A DNA stretch of 64,000 nucleotides, from the NCBI GenBank assembly GCA_039820405.1, contig JBCBQC010000020.1, positions 7,284-71,283 on the forward strand, in the 5' to 3' direction. The notes under the pieces were generated by a model. The model was not told where the DNA came from. It worked only from the letters and a program-made list of their open reading frames with translations, and searched no databases. The position numbers and the translations under genes are program-made. The DNA comes from CALLVY01 sp937899855. Its GTDB lineage: Bacteria; Bacteroidota; Bacteroidia; Chitinophagales; Saprospiraceae. Positions 22,912 through 30,811 of the stretch are shown here, in pieces. Within the stretch, counting starts at the first letter, position 1, and every line of letters starts with the position of its first letter.

Positions 22912-24363
22912 ATGATGAATTTGATCAATAAAATTTTTCTTTTTTCACTGGCCCTGTTCCTCGTATCCTGCGATGGCTTGCCAGACCTCAACGTCGATCC
23001 CGACGAGTCGCCTTCGGCGCGTCCGCAAGAAGTGTTGACCAGTGCGCTGGGCTACGCCGCCTGGGTACAGGAAAGTCGCTACAACGAGCAGGCTTTCCTC
23101 TGGGGGCAGTACTGGACCTGGGGCCCCGGCGTTTCTTTGGGCAACGATGCCCGCTACGTGGCGGAACCCGATGATCACAACAATCTCTGGGCCCGCGCTT
23201 ATTCCAATGCTTTGGCCGATTTGCGTTTTCTGACGCAGAACGAAGATCCGGCTTACTCCGCCGTGGGTAAGATCATGACGGCTTACATCTACCAAGGACT
23301 GGTCGACCACTTTGGCGATGTCCCCTATTCCAATGCCCTCCTCGGAGAGATTGCGGATGGGTCGGTACTGACGCCCGAATACGACGATGCCGCTACGATC
23401 TACGTCAATTTGATTGCCCTGCTGGACGATGCCCTGACCGATCTGGATCGGACTGCGGGTAACGAAATCCACGGGGAAGACCTCATCTTTGGTGGAGACC
23501 TGAGCCACTGGGCTACCTTTGGCAAGTCCCTCCAACTGCGCATCCTGATGCGTCAGTCGGGCGTGGCCGACGTGGAGCGCGAAGTCGAGCAGTTGGTCCA
23601 GGAAGGGGACCTCATTCACAACAGTGCGGAGATTGCCCAAATGGCCTTTGCCGGTACGAGTGGCGACGAAAACCCCATGTACGCCAGTATGGAGTCGGGC
23701 ATTGGTAACTTCTACGTTGCCAGCAATGCTTCGCTCAACGTACTGCGGGCGCTCAACGATCCGCGGATCAGCGCCCTGTACGACGTGGCGCCCAACATCG
23801 GCGAGATTGTGGGGGTAGACCAGGGGTCGATCGACAACGAGCCCTTTACCGCCGTACGCGAGGATTACAGCCAGGGAACGGCCGTGACGTATGGCCCCGG
23901 CAATCCCGTGATCTTTATGAGTGACTGGGAAGTGTGGTTTCTACGGGCGGAAGCTGCCGCGCGTTTTGGTACGGCCGACGATGAGGCCACGGCCTTTGCC
24001 AATGGTATCGCCGCCAGCTTTGCCTACCTGGGCGTCGCCAACCCTGGGGGGTATACCGCCAGCTTGGGTTACGATACCGGTGCTTCCATCGACGAGCGGC
24101 TCCGGATGATCGCCACCCAAAAGTGGATTGCGATGAATGGCTTGCAGGAAGATGAGGGTTGGATAGAAGCCCGTCGTTTTGACACTCCGGGCAACCCGAT
24201 CTTTACCGATTTGGACAACGGAATTTTTCAGACACCCACCCGTACGGCCCTGGCGCCGGGCGTTCACCCCTCTGCTTTTCTCTATCCCGAATCGGAGCAG
24301 AGCTTGAATCCCAATTCGCCCGCCCAGCGTATTCTGACCGACAAGGTGTTCTGGGACAATTAA
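22912..24363 (+). CDS. SusD/RagB-family substrate-binding lipoprotein
   Basis: 483 residues. Signal peptide with lipobox FLVSC, cysteine at position 20. The following DGLPDLNVDPDESPSARPQ is characteristic of the SusD-like group whose members begin with an LNVDP motif. The rest is alpha-helical with TPR-like segments, as in SusD folds. It would sit on the barrel of the SusC encoded 35 bases upstream and capture ligand. The second codon pair offers two ATGs (22912 and 22915); the choice hardly matters. Substrate unknown. Confidence 0.93.
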   Translation: MMNLINKIFLFSLALFLVSCDGLPDLNVDPDESPSARPQEVLTSALGYAAWVQESRYNEQAFLWGQYWTWGPGVSLGNDARYVAEPDDHNNLWARAYSNALADLRFLTQNEDPAYSAVGKIMTAYIYQGLVDHFGDVPYSNALLGEIADGSVLTPEYDDAATIYVNLIALLDDALTDLDRTAGNEIHGEDLIFGGDLSHWATFGKSLQLRILMRQSGVADVEREVEQLVQEGDLIHNSAEIAQMAFAGTSGDENPMYASMESGIGNFYVASNASLNVLRALNDPRISALYDVAPNIGEIVGVDQGSIDNEPFTAVREDYSQGTAVTYGPGNPVIFMSDWEVWFLRAEAAARFGTADDEATAFANGIAASFAYLGVANPGGYTASLGYDTGASIDERLRMIATQKWIAMNGLQEDEGWIEARRFDTPGNPIFTDLDNGIFQTPTRTALAPGVHPSAFLYPESEQSLNPNSPAQRILTDKVFWDN

Positions 24364-24392
24364 TTTAATTAACCACAAATTTTCAAAAGAAG

Positions 24393-25328
24393 ATGAAATA
24401 CAAAATTCCATATTTGGTACTCCTGATCGGTCTGACGCTCGGCATTTCGGGTTGTATCGACCAAGAAACGGTGGAGTACACGGTGGAAAACGATTTGCAG
24501 CGCAACGATCCACTCACCCAAGTCCTGGTCAACACCCCGACGATTTCCTTCGTGGCGGGCGAACCCGGTTACGATATCGACTTTTTGGTAATTACCCCCA
24601 ACAACGACGAGACCAGCCAGGTGAACGTCTACAAGGTCTTTACCGATGCGACCACCCAGTCGACTTCGGAGGAGGTACTGTTCGTGACTTACGATGTAGC
24701 GGCGGGGCAAAATACCATCAGCATTACCGATAATTTCACCTACGCGGAATTGAAGGCCGATTTGATGGTAGATGGCAATCCGCTGCCCGATGATGAGGTG
24801 GCTTTGGCCGTGGGATCCAAGTGGGACCTGCGTTTGGAGCCGGTCAACAGTGCTGGGCAAGCCACCTTTAGTGCTCCGGGCATTTCCATTGCCGTACTGA
24901 GTCCCTTTGCGGGGCTGTATGAGGTCATCGACAGCGACTACTGGCGGATTGGCGTCCAGAGTGGTGCGGCGGACTGGACCGGTAATGAGGTGTTTATTGG
25001 ATCGGTTGATGCGACGACTTTCTCGCACGTCGACAACTGGGGGCCTTTTACCGCTTCCGACGGTGCGGTGGGACAGTTCCTCTTTACCCTCAACGATGAC
25101 AACACGATTACGGTTATCGACGATCCTTCCCAATTGTTCTTCTCGGGAAATGATATGTTGACTTGCCAAGAGGATGGCCCTACTTTCGCCAACGTGCCCT
25201 GTGCCGGTTCGAACGTACTGGAGCCTTCTTCCGATGGGAAGCACATCATCAAATTGACCTACGGGTACTTCACGAATAATTCCGGTCCGCGGGAATTTTA
25301 CGAAGTGTTGCAAAAAATCGTTGAATAA
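24393..25328 (+). CDS. SusCD-operon lipoprotein, unknown ligand (first)
   Basis: 311 residues. Lipobox GISGC with cysteine at position 21. An N-terminal beta-rich domain (about 45-165) is followed by a C-terminal domain beginning FAGLYEVIDSDYWRIG, a pattern common in surface lipoproteins at the third position of SusCD operons. Such proteins usually bind the same ligand as SusD on the cell surface (SusE/SusF-like role). It starts 29 bases after susD. No catalytic motif is seen. Exact family not assigned. Confidence 0.75.
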   Translation: MKYKIPYLVLLIGLTLGISGCIDQETVEYTVENDLQRNDPLTQVLVNTPTISFVAGEPGYDIDFLVITPNNDETSQVNVYKVFTDATTQSTSEEVLFVTYDVAAGQNTISITDNFTYAELKADLMVDGNPLPDDEVALAVGSKWDLRLEPVNSAGQATFSAPGISIAVLSPFAGLYEVIDSDYWRIGVQSGAADWTGNEVFIGSVDATTFSHVDNWGPFTASDGAVGQFLFTLNDDNTITVIDDPSQLFFSGNDMLTCQEDGPTFANVPCAGSNVLEPSSDGKHIIKLTYGYFTNNSGPREFYEVLQKIVE

Positions 25329-25343
25329 TAAAAATTAAAAATA

Positions 25344-26291
25344 ATGACTAAAATCTCTTATCAATATTGGCTATTGGGACTGTGCCTCATTGCGCTTTCG
25401 GCTTGTGGGGAGGACGATACGGACGTCTCGGAAATCACCAATGTGCCCTTTACCATCGAGTCGGTCGATGCCGGTCAGGAACTGAGTGAAAAGACGCAGG
25501 TGTATACGGTCAACTTCCGCTTGGATGAAGACCAGATTGTGGATACCAAGGTGAGTGTGACCATCGATGCGGCCAATACGACCGCTACCGTGGGGGAAGA
25601 TTTTAACTTTACGCCCGTAGAGATAGAAATTCCCGCTTACGTCCGCGACGGAAGCTTCCAGTACGAAGTCCTGGAGGATTTGGATGCCGAGGACTCCGAA
25701 ACGATCACTTTTGCGCTGAATGGGGTATTTGATCCCTTTGGTGCCACCAATACCCAAACCCACAGCGTGACGATCCGCGATAGCGTCTACACCGGCATGC
25801 AGATGGTCTTTGACTGGGAAGGTACTTTCGAATTTATGGATTCTGAGTTTACGCTCTGTTCCAACGTCGACCTCGACATCTACGTCCTCGACGGCGATGG
25901 CAATGACCTGGGCATCTACGATGCGGCTTCGGCCAACTGCCCCGAGGTCCTGCCCATTGAGGATTGGGACGATGGCGAGTACTTCCTCGCTTCGAACCTC
26001 TATGACAACGGCCTGGATAGCTTGTTCCTATTTGTTGATTACCCCATCACGGTAACGGCCGTGAAAGGGGGCGTATTCAAGGAGACCTTCGTACCGGAAG
26101 ACATCTGGACCTCCGAGGATGAGGATTTTATCCACGATGACGTGACTACTTTTAAGGAAGTAGCCAAGGTTACGGTGTCGGGTACGACCTATACGGTTGA
26201 ACTACCCGATGGTAGCCTGATCGCGACGGGCTTTGCGGGCAATAGCAACTTGCCGAGTAAGCCACACGCCGGAAAGTCGCCTTCACAGTAA
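25344..26291 (+). CDS. SusCD-operon lipoprotein with Calx-beta-like domain (second)
   Basis: 315 residues. Lipobox ALSAC, cysteine at position 21, then an acidic stretch GEDDTD that may act as a lipoprotein surface-export signal. Residues about 35-150 resemble a Calx-beta domain: TATVGEDFNFTP and EDSETITFALNG are the typical core strands. The C-terminal half (about 155-300) is acidic and contains LDIYVLDGDGNDLGIYDA, like domains that bind Ca or sugars. Last gene of the operon, 15 bases after its neighbour and directly followed by a terminator. Likely a surface ligand-binding accessory; function unproven. Confidence 0.7.
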   Translation: MTKISYQYWLLGLCLIALSACGEDDTDVSEITNVPFTIESVDAGQELSEKTQVYTVNFRLDEDQIVDTKVSVTIDAANTTATVGEDFNFTPVEIEIPAYVRDGSFQYEVLEDLDAEDSETITFALNGVFDPFGATNTQTHSVTIRDSVYTGMQMVFDWEGTFEFMDSEFTLCSNVDLDIYVLDGDGNDLGIYDAASANCPEVLPIEDWDDGEYFLASNLYDNGLDSLFLFVDYPITVTAVKGGVFKETFVPEDIWTSEDEDFIHDDVTTFKEVAKVTVSGTTYTVELPDGSLIATGFAGNSNLPSKPHAGKSPSQ

Positions 26292-26299
26292 GCTAGGAT

Positions 26300-26329
26300 A
26301 GAAGCACTCGCCCACTGGCGATGGCTTCT
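26300..26329 (+). other. Stem-loop after the SusCD operon stop codon
   Basis: AGAAGC (26300-26305) and CGCC (26309-26312) pair with GGCG (26317-26320) and GCTTCT (26324-26329). No T-tract follows. It sits eight bases before the real terminator and may protect the 3' end of the mRNA. Confidence 0.45.
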
Positions 26330-26337
26330 GATATTTG

Positions 26338-26377
26338 GATTCCAAACGCCCCCCGTGGGTGTTTGGAATCTTTTTTT
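26338..26377 (+). terminator. Rho-independent terminator of the SusCD operon
   Basis: GATTCCAAAC pairs with GTTTGGAATC around a GC-rich loop, followed by seven T residues at 26371-26377. The T-run overlaps the TTTG of the next promoter. Confidence 0.85.
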
Positions 26378-26408
26378 GGTCTTTTTTCCAAAAAACTCCT
26401 TATCTTTG
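26375..26408 (+). promoter_or_regulatory. rpsU promoter
   Basis: TTTG at 26375-26378, a 22-base spacer and TATCTTTG at 26401-26408. Transcription would begin near 26415 with a leader of about 73 bases. Confidence 0.6.
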
Positions 26409-26428
26409 CGTTCCTAAATTCAGCAATC

Positions 26429-26460
26429 GGGAGCCGTAAGGTGGATAAAACCGCGGCCCC
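26429..26460 (+). other. Hairpin in the rpsU leader
   Basis: GGG (26429-26431), a bulged A and GCCG (26433-26436) pair with CGGCCCC (26454-26460). The 17-base loop contains AAGGTGG, one mismatch from a Shine-Dalgarno core, although it is about 45 bases before the start codon. A role in S21 autoregulation is possible but is only inferred. Confidence 0.4.
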
Positions 26461-26487
26461 AGCAAAACCACAAAAGAAAAATTTTAG

Positions 26488-26676
26488 ATGTTAATCATTG
26501 ACGTTAAAGAAAGCGAATCTATTGATCGCGCCCTCAAAAATTACAAGCGCAAAGTACAGCGCGTTGGTATTCTCAAGGAATTGCGCCGCCGCAAGCAGTT
26601 TGATAAGCCCTCGGTAAAACGCCGTTCGGAGCTGCTCAAAGCCGCCTACCGCCTCAAGAAATACGGCTCGTCCTAG
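26488..26676 (+). CDS. rpsU: 30S ribosomal protein S21
   Basis: 62 residues, typical for the family in Bacteroidota. Basic protein of the small ribosomal subunit that contacts the 3' end of 16S rRNA near the anti-Shine-Dalgarno. Seen: MLIIDVKESESIDRALKNYK at the N-terminus, then the conserved RVGILKELRRRKQFDKPSVK and a basic tail. No Shine-Dalgarno sequence lies in the usual window before the ATG; the region is A-rich (CACAAAAGAAAAATTTTAG). It has its own promoter and leader hairpin and stands at the head of the rpsU-xerC-hpf segment. Confidence 0.97.
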   Translation: MLIIDVKESESIDRALKNYKRKVQRVGILKELRRRKQFDKPSVKRRSELLKAAYRLKKYGSS

Positions 26677-26854
26677 GCGCCAGCCCTGGATCTCATCAAT
26701 ATTCCTTCGCCACTTCGCCCAATCACCAGTACTTGGACGGGCGTCGTGTGGATTTTAGCCCCAGAAATTGTTTTTTATTCCCAGAAAAGTTAAATTAGGT
26801 ATGTCGAGGTAGGACAGCACCATGTTCAAAGACCTACGTTAACTCGCATACCAG

Positions 26855-27763
26855 ATGAATGCAAGCGCCTTTTTAGAGTTCTTGGAGTACGAAAAACGAC
26901 TTTCTTCCCACACGCTGACTGCGTACCGCAGTGACCTCAACCAGTTTTTTACTTTTCTACAAGCCACCTACGCTCTCCCTTCCATCGCCGAAGTGAGCCA
27001 TCTCCACGTTCGTTCCTGGATGGTCCACCTGACCCAGCAAAATATCCGGGCCCGATCCATCAATCGCAAGCTTTCCTGTCTCAAAAGCTTTTTCCGCTTC
27101 GAGCGCCAGCGGGGAAGCATCCAGCACAACCCCCTGCAAAAGATCGTGGCCCCCAAGACGGGCAAGCGCCTACCGACCTTTGTTCACCGCGACCGGATCG
27201 ACCAATTGTTCCGCGACGTGGATTTTGGGGAGGGGTACTCCGGCCAGCGCAACCGCACCCTACTCGAACTGCTTTACGGCACGGGCATGCGGCGCTCGGA
27301 GCTCATCGGCCTGCGTGTTGGCGACGTCGACCTGTGCTCCCGAAACTTGCGGGTTCTGGGAAAGGGAAACAAAGAACGGCTGATTCCCCTCCACCCCCAC
27401 CTGGCCCAAGTACTGACCGAATACCTGGAGGTACGTACCCACCATTTTGGGGAGCAAAAAATGGCGCCTTTATTGCTTACCGATAAAGGACGCTCCCTGT
27501 ACCCCAAGCTGGTGTACAACATCGTCAAACGCTACCTCTCGACCGTCACGACGGTCGAACAGCGCAGCCCCCACGTTTTGCGGCATACTTTTGCCACCCA
27601 CCTTTCCGATAACGGTGCCGATCTCAATGCCATCAAGGAGCTACTGGGGCACGCCAGCCTAGCCGCCACGCAGGTGTATACGCACAATTCGATCGAGCGG
27701 CTGCGGGAGGTCTACCAACGGGCGCATCCCAAGGGCGAGGGTTCGACCAAGGAGGCCAAATAA
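26855..27763 (+). CDS. Tyrosine recombinase XerC/XerD family
   Basis: 302 residues, the length of housekeeping Xer recombinases that resolve chromosome dimers at dif. Core-binding domain about 1-95 with SSHTLTAYRSDL; catalytic domain about 105-295. Catalytic residues are all present: R146 (TGMRRSE), K173 (GKGNKER), H240 and R243 (PHVLRHTFATHL), H266 (LGHASLAATQ) and nucleophile Y275 (QVYTH). The position between rpsU and hpf beside the tuf-rpoBC block is a conserved chromosomal place in Bacteroidota, so this is a resident Xer protein and not a phage integrase; no att repeats or cargo are seen. XerC versus XerD cannot be decided here. Confidence 0.92.
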   Translation: MNASAFLEFLEYEKRLSSHTLTAYRSDLNQFFTFLQATYALPSIAEVSHLHVRSWMVHLTQQNIRARSINRKLSCLKSFFRFERQRGSIQHNPLQKIVAPKTGKRLPTFVHRDRIDQLFRDVDFGEGYSGQRNRTLLELLYGTGMRRSELIGLRVGDVDLCSRNLRVLGKGNKERLIPLHPHLAQVLTEYLEVRTHHFGEQKMAPLLLTDKGRSLYPKLVYNIVKRYLSTVTTVEQRSPHVLRHTFATHLSDNGADLNAIKELLGHASLAATQVYTHNSIERLREVYQRAHPKGEGSTKEAK

Positions 27764-27931
27764 TCGGTGACCGTAGGTTTGGCAAAACAACTGCTCCGCA
27801 GCCTGGGGCGTTAAATAGAGTAGTAAACCATAAAAAATACAGTCCTAGCGAAGCAATAAATTACCCCGTGTTATCAACCACTTATTATTCACCCGGTCTG
27901 CCCTCGGGGTAGGCCCAAAATCTGTTATCTT

Positions 27932-28237
27932 ATGAAAGTACACACTCAATCAGTGCATTTCTCGGCGGATCAAAAGCTATTGGCTTTTATTGAGCGGAAA
28001 TTGAGTAAGTTGGATCAATTCTTTGATCGTATCGTAAGTGCAAAAGTGCTCCTCAAGCTGGAGAATTCCGGCCAAATTCGGGATAAGATCGCAGAGGTAC
28101 GCCTGGAAATTCCGGGAACCATCCTCTTCGTAAAAGAGACCAACAAATCCTTTGAAGCTTCCATTGATTTGGCCATCGACAGCCTCCGGCGGCAGTTGAT
28201 CAAGTACAAGGAACGCCTACGGGCGAAAAAACACTGA
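27932..28237 (+). CDS. hpf: Ribosome hibernation-promoting factor, short form
   Basis: 101 residues of the HPF/YfiA (RaiA) family, which bind the 30S decoding centre in stationary phase and block translation. Seen: MKVHTQSVHFSADQKLLAFI, KLDQFFDRI, the strand VLLKLENSGQIRDKIAEVRL and the basic C-terminal helix DSLRRQLIKYKERLRAKK. There is no C-terminal dimerisation domain, so it is the short type. It lies 168 bases after the xer gene and is followed by a terminator. Confidence 0.93.
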   Translation: MKVHTQSVHFSADQKLLAFIERKLSKLDQFFDRIVSAKVLLKLENSGQIRDKIAEVRLEIPGTILFVKETNKSFEASIDLAIDSLRRQLIKYKERLRAKKH

Positions 28238-28270
28238 ACGATTTAGGGAAATTTTCCGTTGATCGATCCA

Positions 28271-28313
28271 AAAAAGGCTTGGCGTAGGGTGCAAAACCGC
28301 CAAGCCTTTTTTC
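28271..28313 (+). terminator. Rho-independent terminator after hpf
   Basis: AAAAGGCTTGGCG pairs with CGCCAAGCCTTTT across a 13-base loop and continues into a T-rich run at 28307-28312. Confidence 0.85.
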
Positions 28314-28356
28314 GTTTTTATGGTTCTGCGAGCTAGGAAAAATTAAGGGATTCTGC

Positions 28357-28364
28357 TATATTTG
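28357..28364 (+). promoter_or_regulatory. Upstream -7 element for the tRNA-tuf operon
   Basis: TATATTTG matches TAnnTTTG. It is one of two candidates before the tRNA cluster, 157 bases before tRNA-Thr. Confidence 0.4.
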
Positions 28365-28426
28365 CGCTACTCTTCTGGAGGCGGTAAAAAAGCAAAAAAT
28401 AAGTTTCGATTTTTGGTAAAAATTGG

Positions 28427-28434
28427 TATCTTTG
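28427..28434 (+). promoter_or_regulatory. Main -7 element for the tRNA-tuf operon
   Basis: TATCTTTG matches TAnnTTTG and equals the element at rpsU and at the TPP riboswitch. The start would be near 28441, about 80 bases before the first tRNA. Confidence 0.55.
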
Positions 28435-28520
28435 CAACCGCGTTTGAGAAAACGATCTTGAACAATTAAAATTGGTACCCTATTTGCGGTATTTGTATTA
28501 TTGTTTTTCATAATGTAAAT

Positions 28521-28593
28521 GCCAGTATAGCTCAGTTGGTAGAGCAGCTGATTTGTAATCAGCTGGTCGGCGGTTCGAGTCCGTCTACTGGCT
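28521..28593 (+). tRNA. tRNA-Thr (TGT)
   Basis: Cloverleaf with acceptor GCCAGTA/TACTGGC, anticodon loop TTTGTAA giving anticodon TGT, and the T-arm GGTTCGAGTCC. First of four tRNAs before tuf. Confidence 0.96.
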
Positions 28594-28685
28594 CTGGTTA
28601 TTCCCCGGATATTGGTCGGTACGCCGGCGCTGTTTTGGAGATGAAAGACGGGTGAGCAAATGCGCTGTACGAATGCCGTTAGCAT

Positions 28686-28767
28686 GGGGGTGCGCCGGAG
28701 TTGGAGAGCCGGGCCAGACTGTAAATCTGGTGTCTATGACTGAATAGGTTCGAATCCTATCACCCCC
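28686..28767 (+). tRNA. tRNA-Tyr (GTA)
   Basis: Acceptor GGGGGTG/CACCCCC, anticodon loop CTGTAAA (anticodon GTA) and the long variable arm of class II tRNAs. CCA is not encoded. Confidence 0.96.
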
Positions 28768-28779
28768 ACTACACCAACC

Positions 28780-28852
28780 GCGGGAGTAGCTCAGTTGGTA
28801 GAGCGACAGCCTTCCAAGCTGTAGGTCGCGGGTTCGAACCTCGTCTCCCGCT
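28780..28852 (+). tRNA. tRNA-Gly (TCC)
   Basis: Acceptor GCGGGAG/CTCCCGC, anticodon loop CTTCCAA (anticodon TCC), T-arm GGGTTCGAACC. Thirteen bases after tRNA-Tyr. Confidence 0.96.
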
Positions 28853-28986
28853 CAAAGTTACCAATCAAAAGGATTGGCAGCAGCGAGGCTGCGTTTGGCG
28901 TTTGCCGCGCGGCGAAAATTACAAGATGGAAAAGTTGAAGCACGATCGCTCCCCGTTGGGGCTTTGGTTTTTGATCAGCTTCACAG

Positions 28987-29058
<72 letters not shown>

Positions 29059-29126
29059 CTAGGTTCCCAAGATTTCTTCTTAAGGTTCTCATTTATTCAA
29101 AAATTATTTTTTAAATCATTTTACTG

Positions 29127-30323
29127 ATGGCAAAAGAAACTTTCGACCGGTCAAAACCGCACTTGAATATCGGTACTATTGGCCACGTAGACCACGGTAA
29201 GACGACGCTGACCGCCGCCATTACGTATGTGCTGTCCAAAGATGGTCTTGCCGAGAAAAAAGGGTATGACTCTATTGACGCTGCTCCCGAAGAAAAAGAG
29301 CGGGGTATTACCATTAATACCGCTCACGTGGAGTACCAAACCGCCAACCGTCACTACGCCCACGTTGACTGTCCTGGTCACGCGGATTACGTAAAGAACA
29401 TGGTTACTGGTGCGGCCCAAATGGACGGCGCCATTCTCGTAGTGGCCGCTACGGATGGTCCGATGCCCCAAACGCGCGAGCACATCCTGCTGGCTCGTCA
29501 GGTAGGCGTACCTAGCATCGTAGTGTTTATGAATAAAGTGGACCTGGTAGACGATGAAGAAATGCTGGAACTGGTAGAAATGGAAGTCCGCGAACTGCTC
29601 GATGCCTACGAATTTAACGGCGATGAGGCTTCGGTTATCCAAGGTTCGGCCCTCAAGGCGCTGGAAGATGATGACGATGCTACCGCGAAGATCAAGGAAT
29701 TGATGGAAGCTTGCGACAACGACATCGCCGAGCCCGAGCGTCTGGTCGACCAGCCTTTCCTGATGCCGATTGAAGATGTATTCTCGATCACGGGTCGGGG
29801 TACGGTAGCCACCGGCCGGATCGAGCGCGGTATCATCAAGACGGGCGAACAGGTACAGATCGTCGGTATGATGGCGGAAGGCGAGAAGCCCCTGGAATCC
29901 GTAGTGACCGGGGTGGAGATGTTCCGCAAGATTTTGGACGAAGGCCAGGCTGGTGATAATGCCGGTATCCTCCTCCGTGGGATCGACAAGAAAGCGATCA
30001 AGCGGGGTATGGTGATCTGCAAGCCCAAGTCGGTCAACCCGCACAAGAAATTCAAGGCGGAGGTTTACGTACTGAGCAAAGACGAAGGTGGTCGTCACAC
30101 CCCCTTCTTCAACGGATACCGTCCTCAGTTCTACTTCCGTACCACGGACGTTACCGGTGACGTGAAGTTGCCCGAAGGTGTAGAGATGGTCATGCCCGGT
30201 GATAACGTATCGCTGGAAGTGAGCTTGATCAACTCCATCGCCATGGAAAAGGGGCTGCGTTTCGCCATCCGCGAAGGTGGACGTACCGTAGGTGCTGGTC
30301 AGGTTACCGAAATCATCGAGTAA
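29127..30323 (+). CDS. tuf: Elongation factor Tu
   Basis: GTPase that delivers aminoacyl-tRNA to the ribosome. 398 residues. Seen: G1 GHVDHGKTT, effector region RGITINTAHVEYQT, G3 DCPGHADY, G4 NKVDL, and domains 2 and 3 to the C-terminal GGRTVGAGQVTEIIE. It follows tRNA-Thr(GGT) in the same order as thrU-tyrU-glyT-thrT-tufB of Escherichia coli. A long stem-loop follows at 30343-30371. Confidence 0.98.
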   Translation: MAKETFDRSKPHLNIGTIGHVDHGKTTLTAAITYVLSKDGLAEKKGYDSIDAAPEEKERGITINTAHVEYQTANRHYAHVDCPGHADYVKNMVTGAAQMDGAILVVAATDGPMPQTREHILLARQVGVPSIVVFMNKVDLVDDEEMLELVEMEVRELLDAYEFNGDEASVIQGSALKALEDDDDATAKIKELMEACDNDIAEPERLVDQPFLMPIEDVFSITGRGTVATGRIERGIIKTGEQVQIVGMMAEGEKPLESVVTGVEMFRKILDEGQAGDNAGILLRGIDKKAIKRGMVICKPKSVNPHKKFKAEVYVLSKDEGGRHTPFFNGYRPQFYFRTTDVTGDVKLPEGVEMVMPGDNVSLEVSLINSIAMEKGLRFAIREGGRTVGAGQVTEIIE

Positions 30324-30342
30324 TCGAATTGAAATTCTCAGA

Positions 30343-30371
30343 GGTAGTCGGAGCTTTACGCTCCGACTACC
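30343..30371 (+). terminator. Stem-loop after tuf, possible attenuating terminator
   Basis: A perfect 12-base stem, GGTAGTCGGAGC with GCTCCGACTACC, and a five-base loop. Only TTAT follows instead of a T-run, so it may be a weak terminator or a processing/stability element between tuf and tRNA-Trp. Confidence 0.55.
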
Positions 30372-30487
30372 TTATCTACTGATACAATTATGATCGCCTG
30401 TCGGCCCCCAATTTTTGACTGTGGAGCAAGACGGGTTTGTTCATTTTTAGTTGGTCCTACTTTTTAAACGAAAAAGTAGTTTTACAC

Positions 30488-30560
30488 ACGGGCATAGCTC
30501 AGCTGGTAGAGCGGCGGTCTCCAAAACCGTAGGCCGAGGGTTCGAATCCTTCTGCCCGTG
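30488..30560 (+). tRNA. tRNA-Trp (CCA)
   Basis: Acceptor ACGGGCA/TGCCCGT, anticodon loop CTCCAAA (anticodon CCA), T-arm GGGTTCGAATCC. Thirty bases before secE. A hairpin CTACTTTTT/AAAAAGTAG at 30457-30479 precedes it. Confidence 0.96.
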
Positions 30561-30589
30561 CTATTTTTGATCCTTAATACCTCAAACTG

Positions 30590-30772
30590 ATGAATCGCTT
30601 AGTTCTTTACGTAAAAGAAAGTTACAACGAGCTGATCAACAAGGTAACCTGGCCCACGCTGGCCAATCTCCAAAGCAGTACCACCCTGGTATTGGTGGCT
30701 TCTTTGATCTTGTCGCTCATTATTTTTGTAATGGATGTGATTGCTAAGCAGTCGCTCGGTTTGTTGTACTAA
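30590..30772 (+). CDS. secE: Preprotein translocase subunit SecE
   Basis: 60-residue, single-membrane-span subunit of the SecYEG channel. The conserved amphipathic segment KESYNELINKVTWPT precedes a hydrophobic span (about residues 30-52). The minimal one-helix form is normal in Bacteroidota. It sits between tRNA-Trp and nusG, its usual position. Confidence 0.95.
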   Translation: MNRLVLYVKESYNELINKVTWPTLANLQSSTTLVLVASLILSLIIFVMDVIAKQSLGLLY

Positions 30773-30811
30773 TCCCATTGAGCCCATTTGGATACCCAAA
30801 ACTTTCACCAC

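Noticed and set aside
26855..27763. Phage or transposon integrase
   Set aside because: Length, complete Xer motifs, housekeeping neighbours and absence of att repeats or cargo point to a resident Xer recombinase.
28356..28685. 109-codon minus-strand ORF
   Set aside because: It is antisense to tRNA-Thr(TGT) and the promoter; the RRTRTADQLITNQLLYQL type peptide is another common tRNA artefact.
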